A DNA stretch of 16,057 nt, taken from contig VGSO01000020.1 of the NCBI GenBank assembly GCA_016874945.1, positions 1 through 16,057 of the forward strand. The letters run 5' to 3'. The position numbers and the translations under genes are program-made. Source of the stretch: Deltaproteobacteria bacterium. GTDB lineage: Bacteria; Desulfobacterota; Desulfobaccia; Desulfobaccales; 0-14-0-80-60-11. The notes beneath the pieces are model-generated. The model worked only from the letters and a program-made list of their open reading frames with translations. It searched no databases and was not told the DNA's origin. Below, piece after piece: positions 12,534 to 16,057 of the stretch. The first letter of the stretch is position 1, and each line of letters opens with the position of its first letter.

Positions 12534-12563
12534 TTGTAATGAACCCGCCGATTTTCATAAAAT
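12534..12563 (+). promoter_or_regulatory. Candidate promoter of the radical SAM gene
   Basis: TTGTAA (12534-12539) and TAAAAT (12558-12563) are separated by 18 bp, with a second TAAAAT at 12563-12568. The predicted transcript start near 12570 favours ATG 12599 over the in-frame GTG at 12569. Confidence 0.4.
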
Positions 12564-12598
12564 AAAATGTGCATCCTTATTTTGGAGCCCCTAGTCGC

Positions 12599-13912
12599 AT
12601 GAGAATTTTGCTGGTCCAGCCCACCACCCAGTACCCCGGAGGACGGGAGCTGCGCAGCCGGAGCCGTTGGCTCCTGGGCCTCACTCTGCCCTATCTGGCC
12701 GGACTCACGCCCAAGGGTATCCAGGTGGACCTGGCCGACGACCGTCTGACCGCCATTCCCTACAACCGGGACTATGACCTGGTGGGCATCACCGCCACCT
12801 GCGCCACTTCCATCCGGGCCTACGAAATTGCCCATGAGTTCCGTTCCCGGGGTGTGCCGGTGGTTATGGGCGGCTTCCATGTCACCCTCCACCCCGATGA
12901 GGCCCTGCAACACTGCGACGCCGTGGTGGTGGGCGAAGCTGAGGCGGTGTGGCATGAAGTGCTGGAAGACGCCCGGCTTAGGCGCCTTAAGCCACGCTAC
13001 CAGGCCTCCGGCTTCCATGACCTGAAGGGTCTCCCCCGGCCCCGCCTGGAACTGGTGGACCACCGCCGCTATCGGGTGAAGGTCGTTCCCACCCAGACCA
13101 GCCGGGGCTGCCCCTATCACTGCACCTTCTGCGAAGTGCCCATCGTCTACGGCCACACCTATCGCCGCCGGCCCCTGGGGGAAGTCATTGAAGAAATTAA
13201 GGCCAACGTGCGCTTAACCGGTCTCCGGAATATTTTCTTCATCGACGACAACCTCACCGGCCACCGGGATTACGCCCGGGACCTCTTCCAGGCCCTCATC
13301 CACCTGAACATCAAGTGGAGCTGCCTGTGGACCATCAACACCTCCCGGGATGAGGAACTTCTGGATCTGGCCAAGAAGTCCGGCTGCTACCACGTGAATA
13401 TCGGCATCGAAAACGTCAACCAGGAAAGCATCAACTCCATCGACAAACACCAGAACCCGGTGAAGGAATACGAATGGCTTTTGCACCGCCTCAAAGATAA
13501 GGGGATTTTCTATTCTCTCAATTTCATCTTCGGCCTGGATGGGGATAAAAAAGAGCTGTTCGACGAAACCCTGGCTTTTCTTAGGCGCGTCAAGGCGCCC
13601 ATGGCCTTTTTCAACGTGGTCACCCCCCGGCGGGGCACCCCCATGTGGGACCGGCTTTACCAGGAGGGCCGGGTCCATAACCCCGAGGCGGAAAAATACC
13701 TGGGCATGATTTGCAATTTCTTGCCCAAACACATGACCCCGGAAGAGTGCGAGGCGGAAGTATGGCGTTGCTTCAAGGAGTTTTACTCCTTTTCCTCCAT
13801 CTGCCGGCGGCTGCTGATGCCCCCCAACCGCTACCTCTTCCAGGGCCTGCCCAGCAACCTGTTTTTCCACTGGTCGGCCTCCCGGAAGATCGACCCGGTG
13901 GACTTTTATTGA
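12599..13912 (+). CDS. B12-binding domain radical SAM protein
   Basis: This 437-residue enzyme has an N-terminal cobalamin-binding-like domain (about 1-135: MRILLVQP, DLVGITATCATSIRAYEIA, VVMGGFHVTLHPDEAL, VVGEAE) and then a radical SAM core. The [4Fe-4S] cluster ligands are C171-P-Y-H-C175-T-F-C178, preceded by TQTSRGC. IFFIDDNLTGHRDYA and HVNIGIENVNQESI follow, as in this superfamily. Such enzymes carry out methylations or rearrangements on lipids, cofactors or natural products; the substrate is unknown. I chose ATG 12599 because MRILLVQP is the usual family start and GGAG lies 11 bp upstream. A GTG at 12569 would add ten residues. It stands alone; its neighbours give no pathway. Confidence 0.88.
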   Translation: MRILLVQPTTQYPGGRELRSRSRWLLGLTLPYLAGLTPKGIQVDLADDRLTAIPYNRDYDLVGITATCATSIRAYEIAHEFRSRGVPVVMGGFHVTLHPDEALQHCDAVVVGEAEAVWHEVLEDARLRRLKPRYQASGFHDLKGLPRPRLELVDHRRYRVKVVPTQTSRGCPYHCTFCEVPIVYGHTYRRRPLGEVIEEIKANVRLTGLRNIFFIDDNLTGHRDYARDLFQALIHLNIKWSCLWTINTSRDEELLDLAKKSGCYHVNIGIENVNQESINSIDKHQNPVKEYEWLLHRLKDKGIFYSLNFIFGLDGDKKELFDETLAFLRRVKAPMAFFNVVTPRRGTPMWDRLYQEGRVHNPEAEKYLGMICNFLPKHMTPEECEAEVWRCFKEFYSFSSICRRLLMPPNRYLFQGLPSNLFFHWSASRKIDPVDFY

Positions 13913-13916
13913 GGCA

Positions 13917-13958
13917 GGGGTCAGGGGTCAGGGGTCAGGGAATAGGGAATAGGGAATT
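13917..13958. repeat. Heptanucleotide tandem array, GGGGTCA then GGGAATA
   Basis: Three GGGGTCA units (13917-13937) run in the same register into two GGGAATA units and one GGGAATT (13938-13958). All six units keep the 7-bp period. It begins 5 bp after the radical SAM stop and directly abuts the palindrome element at 13959. Confidence 0.88.
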
Positions 13959-14069
13959 ATACCAAGTCGCAACCAAACGGCAAATTGGGGCGTGATTTAT
14001 CACGCCCACCTCTACGGGCGCAATAAATTGCGCCCCTACGACAATAACCTTTTGAATGCACCTTGGTAT
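13959..14069. repeat. Palindrome-doublet element with ATACCAAG ends
   Basis: The ends are ATACCAAG (13959-13966) and CTTGGTAT (14062-14069). Inside are two perfect 20-bp palindromes. GGGCGTGAT pairs with ATCACGCCC (13988-14007, centre TT), and GGGCGCAAT pairs with ATTGCGCCC (14016-14035, centre AA), followed by CTAC. It has the same plan as 10317-10373 but different inner arms. It is 111 bp, non-coding, and MITE- or REP-like. Confidence 0.75.
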
Positions 14070-14075
14070 TAATTG

Positions 14076-14110
14076 CCGAAGACCGGAGACCGAAGACCGA
14101 AGACCGAAAA
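14076..14110. repeat. Heptanucleotide tandem array, CCGAAGA family
   Basis: There are five exact-register units: CCGAAGA, CCGGAGA, CCGAAGA, CCGAAGA, CCGAAAA. It is the reverse complement of the array family at 4804-4835. It lies between the palindrome element and the 3' end of the MarC-family gene. Confidence 0.88.
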
Positions 14111-14114
14111 AACC

Positions 14115-14765
14115 TCATCCCAGTCCGGGAAACGCCGCCCGGACGCCGGCCAGCACGAACTGCACCGCCAGGGCGGCCAGGATGAGGCCCATGAGGCGGG
14201 TGAACAGCCGGATGCCGCTTTCCTTCAGGTGGCGCAGGATCCCATCGGCGAAGCGGAACACCAGGTAGGTGGCGGCCATTACCAGGGCTATAGCAGCCAG
14301 TACGAGGCCGTCTTCCAGGGTGGTCCGGGCCCGGCTGGTGAGCACCAGGATGGTGGAGATGGCCCCGGGGCCGCTGAGCAAGGGGATCGCCAGGGGGGTC
14401 AGGGCGATGTCCCGGTAGTCTGCCGCCCGCAGGCTGCTGGAAGTGTCCAGCCGCTGGAAATGGCCCCGGCCTTCCAGCATGTCGAAGGCGATGCGGAATA
14501 AAATCAGACCCCCGGCAATCTGAAAAGCTGGCAGGCTGATGCCGAAAAAGCTTAATATCAGCCGGCCCAACACGATGAAAGAAACCAGGATCAGGAAGGC
14601 GAAAACGCAGCCCCGGAGAGCCAGGTCCCGGGATTCCCGGGGGGAAAGCCCCACCGCCAAAGCCAGAAAGGGGAGCACATTCCCCGGGGGATCAATGACA
14701 ACGAAGAGCGATATCAGGCTGGTGATGAATAAGTGCGTCGGCTCGCCCAGGATTTCCGGAAGCAT
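14115..14765 (-). CDS. MarC-family integral membrane protein
   Basis: This 216-residue protein belongs to the MarC (UPF0056) family, inner-membrane proteins with six predicted helices whose transport function is unsettled. Hallmarks are the N-terminal FVVIDPPGNVLPFLAL, the mid-protein GGLILFRIAFDMLEG, and the conserved TPLAIPLLSGPGAISTILVL. The remaining hydrophobic segments are evenly spaced. I chose ATG 14765 because GAGG lies 5 bp upstream on the minus strand. A GTG at 14771 would add two residues but overlaps that site. Its start is only 32 bp from the divergent HcyBio start, so each gene's promoter probably lies partly in the other's 5' region. A role in amino-acid export would fit the neighbour but is speculation. 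Confidence 0.88.
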   Translation of the reverse strand: MLPEILGEPTHLFITSLISLFVVIDPPGNVLPFLALAVGLSPRESRDLALRGCVFAFLILVSFIVLGRLILSFFGISLPAFQIAGGLILFRIAFDMLEGRGHFQRLDTSSSLRAADYRDIALTPLAIPLLSGPGAISTILVLTSRARTTLEDGLVLAAIALVMAATYLVFRFADGILRHLKESGIRLFTRLMGLILAALAVQFVLAGVRAAFPGLG

Positions 14766-14797
14766 AAACACCTCAAGCCCTTATTGAGAGAGAGATT

Positions 14798-16006
14798 ATG
14801 GCCAACTTTCAGGTAAATAAGACCTATCAGGAAATTAATGACAAAATCAAGCGGGGTCAAGCCGTGGTGGTCACCGCGGAGGAAATCATCGACATCGTCC
14901 GGAAAAAGGGGGAAGCGGGGGCGGCCCGCACCGTGGATGTGGTCACCACCGGCACCTTTTCCCCCATGTGCTCTTCCGGGGCCATCATTAATTTCGGCCA
15001 CACCAAGCCCCCCATCAAGGCCTCCAAGGTGTGGCTCAACCAGGTCCCCGCCTATGCCGGTCTGGCCGCGGTGGACATATATCTGGGAGCCACGGAGCCG
15101 GCGGAGGATGACCCCTTGAACAAGGTCTACCCCGGGGAATTCAAGTACGGCGGGGGCCACGTCATCCAGGACCTGGTGGCGGGAAAATCCGTGCGTCTGG
15201 TGGCCGAGGCCTACGGCACCGACTGCTATCCCAACAAGCACGTGGAAAAGGATATCACCTTGAAGCAACTGCTCAACGCGGTGCTCTTCAACCCCCGCAA
15301 TTGCTACCAGAATTACAACTGCGCGGTGAACCTCTCCAATCGCACCATCTATACCTACATGGGCCCCTTAAGGCCCCGGGCCGGCAACGCCAACTTTTGC
15401 ACCGCCGGGCAGCTCAGCCCCCTCTTTAACGACCCCTACTACCGCACCATCGGCATCGGCACCCGCATCTTCCTGGGGGGCGGGGTGGGATACGTGGTCT
15501 TTCCCGGCAGCCAGCATAACCCGGCCAAGCCCCGGGGTGATAACGGCATCCCCCTGGGTCCCGCGGGGACCCTGATGGTCATCGGCGACTTGAAAAAGAT
15601 GAACAGCCGCTTCCTGGTGGGGGTGAGCCTATTGGGCTACGGCTGCTCCCTGTCCGTGGGCCTGGGAATTCCCATCCCCATGCTGAATGAGGAGATCGCC
15701 CATTTCTGCGCCATCACCGACGAACACCTGCTGGCCCCCATCGTGGACTACGGCCATGACTACCCCGCGGGCACCGGCCGGATCCTGGGCCACGTGAGCT
15801 ACGCCCAACTGAAAAGCGGCTCCATGACCCTGGACGGCAAGGAAGTGGCCACGGTGCCCCTGTCCAGCCTGGTGCGGGCCCGGGAGGTCGCCGGGATTCT
15901 CAAGGACTGGATCGCCCAGGGCCGGTTCCTCCTGGGAGAACCGGTGGAACTGCTGCCCGCTGACGGCGACATCGACTGCATCCACACCGCCAGCCGGGAT
16001 AGTTAA
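14798..16006 (+). CDS. HcyBio (DUF39) homocysteine biosynthesis protein
   Basis: The 402-residue protein matches the DUF39/HcyBio family, linked in methanogens to making homocysteine from aspartate semialdehyde and sulfide. Recognisable parts are the N-terminal NKTYQEINDKIKRGQAVVVT, a cysteine motif S-P-M-C58-S-S-G, AYGTD-C143-YP, NPRNCYQNYN-C, and the long glycine-rich IGIGTRIFLGGGVGYV and GSQHNP region. C58 and C143 are the best candidates for the conserved catalytic or persulfide-carrying cysteines. No C-terminal CBS domains are present, unlike some archaeal members. The usual partner (NIL-domain ferredoxin-like protein) is not seen before the window ends. GAGAGAGA lies just before the ATG. 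Confidence 0.88.
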   Translation: MANFQVNKTYQEINDKIKRGQAVVVTAEEIIDIVRKKGEAGAARTVDVVTTGTFSPMCSSGAIINFGHTKPPIKASKVWLNQVPAYAGLAAVDIYLGATEPAEDDPLNKVYPGEFKYGGGHVIQDLVAGKSVRLVAEAYGTDCYPNKHVEKDITLKQLLNAVLFNPRNCYQNYNCAVNLSNRTIYTYMGPLRPRAGNANFCTAGQLSPLFNDPYYRTIGIGTRIFLGGGVGYVVFPGSQHNPAKPRGDNGIPLGPAGTLMVIGDLKKMNSRFLVGVSLLGYGCSLSVGLGIPIPMLNEEIAHFCAITDEHLLAPIVDYGHDYPAGTGRILGHVSYAQLKSGSMTLDGKEVATVPLSSLVRAREVAGILKDWIAQGRFLLGEPVELLPADGDIDCIHTASRDS

Positions 16007-16010
16007 TAGG

Positions 16011-16042
16011 AGTTTCGAGTTTCGAGTTTTTAGTTTTTAGTT
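16011..16042. repeat. Heptanucleotide tandem array, AGTTTCG/AGTTTTT family
   Basis: Units AGTTTCG, AGTTTCG, AGTTTTT, AGTTTTT and a partial AGTT follow the HcyBio stop by 5 bp. The reverse complement of AGTTTCG is a rotation of GAAACTC, so this is the same family as the array at 1129-1160 in opposite orientation. The array may continue as a diverged tail towards the window end. Confidence 0.85.
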
Positions 16043-16057
16043 ATTTGGAATAGAATA

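Noticed and set aside
13917..14110. Possible CRISPR array
   Set aside because: Units are 7 bp in direct contact with no spacers, and the palindromes differ in sequence; no cas genes are nearby.

Overview
The window looks like a chromosomal segment of a GC-rich Gram-negative anaerobe, most likely a member of the Desulfobacterota (former Deltaproteobacteria, for example the Syntrophobacterales/Desulfobacca side). This rests on gene content: a polyhydroxyalkanoate (PHA) locus with PhaR, a HcyBio (DUF39) homocysteine-biosynthesis protein, a B12-binding radical SAM protein, and the style of the intergenic repeats. The exact genus cannot be read from the sequence alone.

Layout. (1) 1-2530: the conserved near-origin block, with the 3' end of yidC, jag/khpB and mnmE, all on the + strand. 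(2) 2531-10130: a PHA locus. It holds a GNAT acetyltransferase plus acetyl-CoA acetyltransferase operon, a second GNAT paralogue with its own promoter, a minus-strand phaR, and a divergent + strand run of two tandem small phasins, a divergent PHA synthase, a small PhaE-like partner and an SDR reductase, closed by a strong intrinsic terminator. (3) 10131-10744: about 600 bp of non-coding DNA filled with palindromic repeats and a MITE-like element. (4) 10745-11425: rsmG, which normally belongs with mnmE/mnmG. mnmG is not in the window, so the PHA locus separates mnmE from rsmG. (5) 11426-16057: single genes separated by repeat-rich spacers: a minus-strand cupin, a small conserved-looking hypothetical, a B12/radical SAM protein, a minus-strand MarC-family membrane protein, and a HcyBio protein.

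How the genes work together. Thiolase condenses two acetyl-CoA, the SDR is placed to reduce acetoacetyl-CoA to 3-hydroxybutyryl-CoA, and PhaC with its PhaE-like partner polymerises it. The phasins coat the granule, and PhaR is expected to sense polymer and repress phasin expression. A perfect 15-bp palindrome sits just upstream of a near-consensus sigma70 promoter in the phaR-phasin interval. Its half-site recurs in the candidate promoter of the GNAT-thiolase operon. Why two GNAT paralogues flank the thiolase is not known.

The most unusual non-coding signal is a set of short tandem arrays in intergenic DNA, all with a 7-bp period. Two of the unit families occur in more than one place and in opposite orientations. 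One array supplies the only plausible start codon of mnmE. A second repeat class consists of paired palindromes with conserved GGGC/GCCC outer arms and different but self-complementary inner arms. No tRNA, rRNA, CRISPR array, transposase or integrase was recognised.
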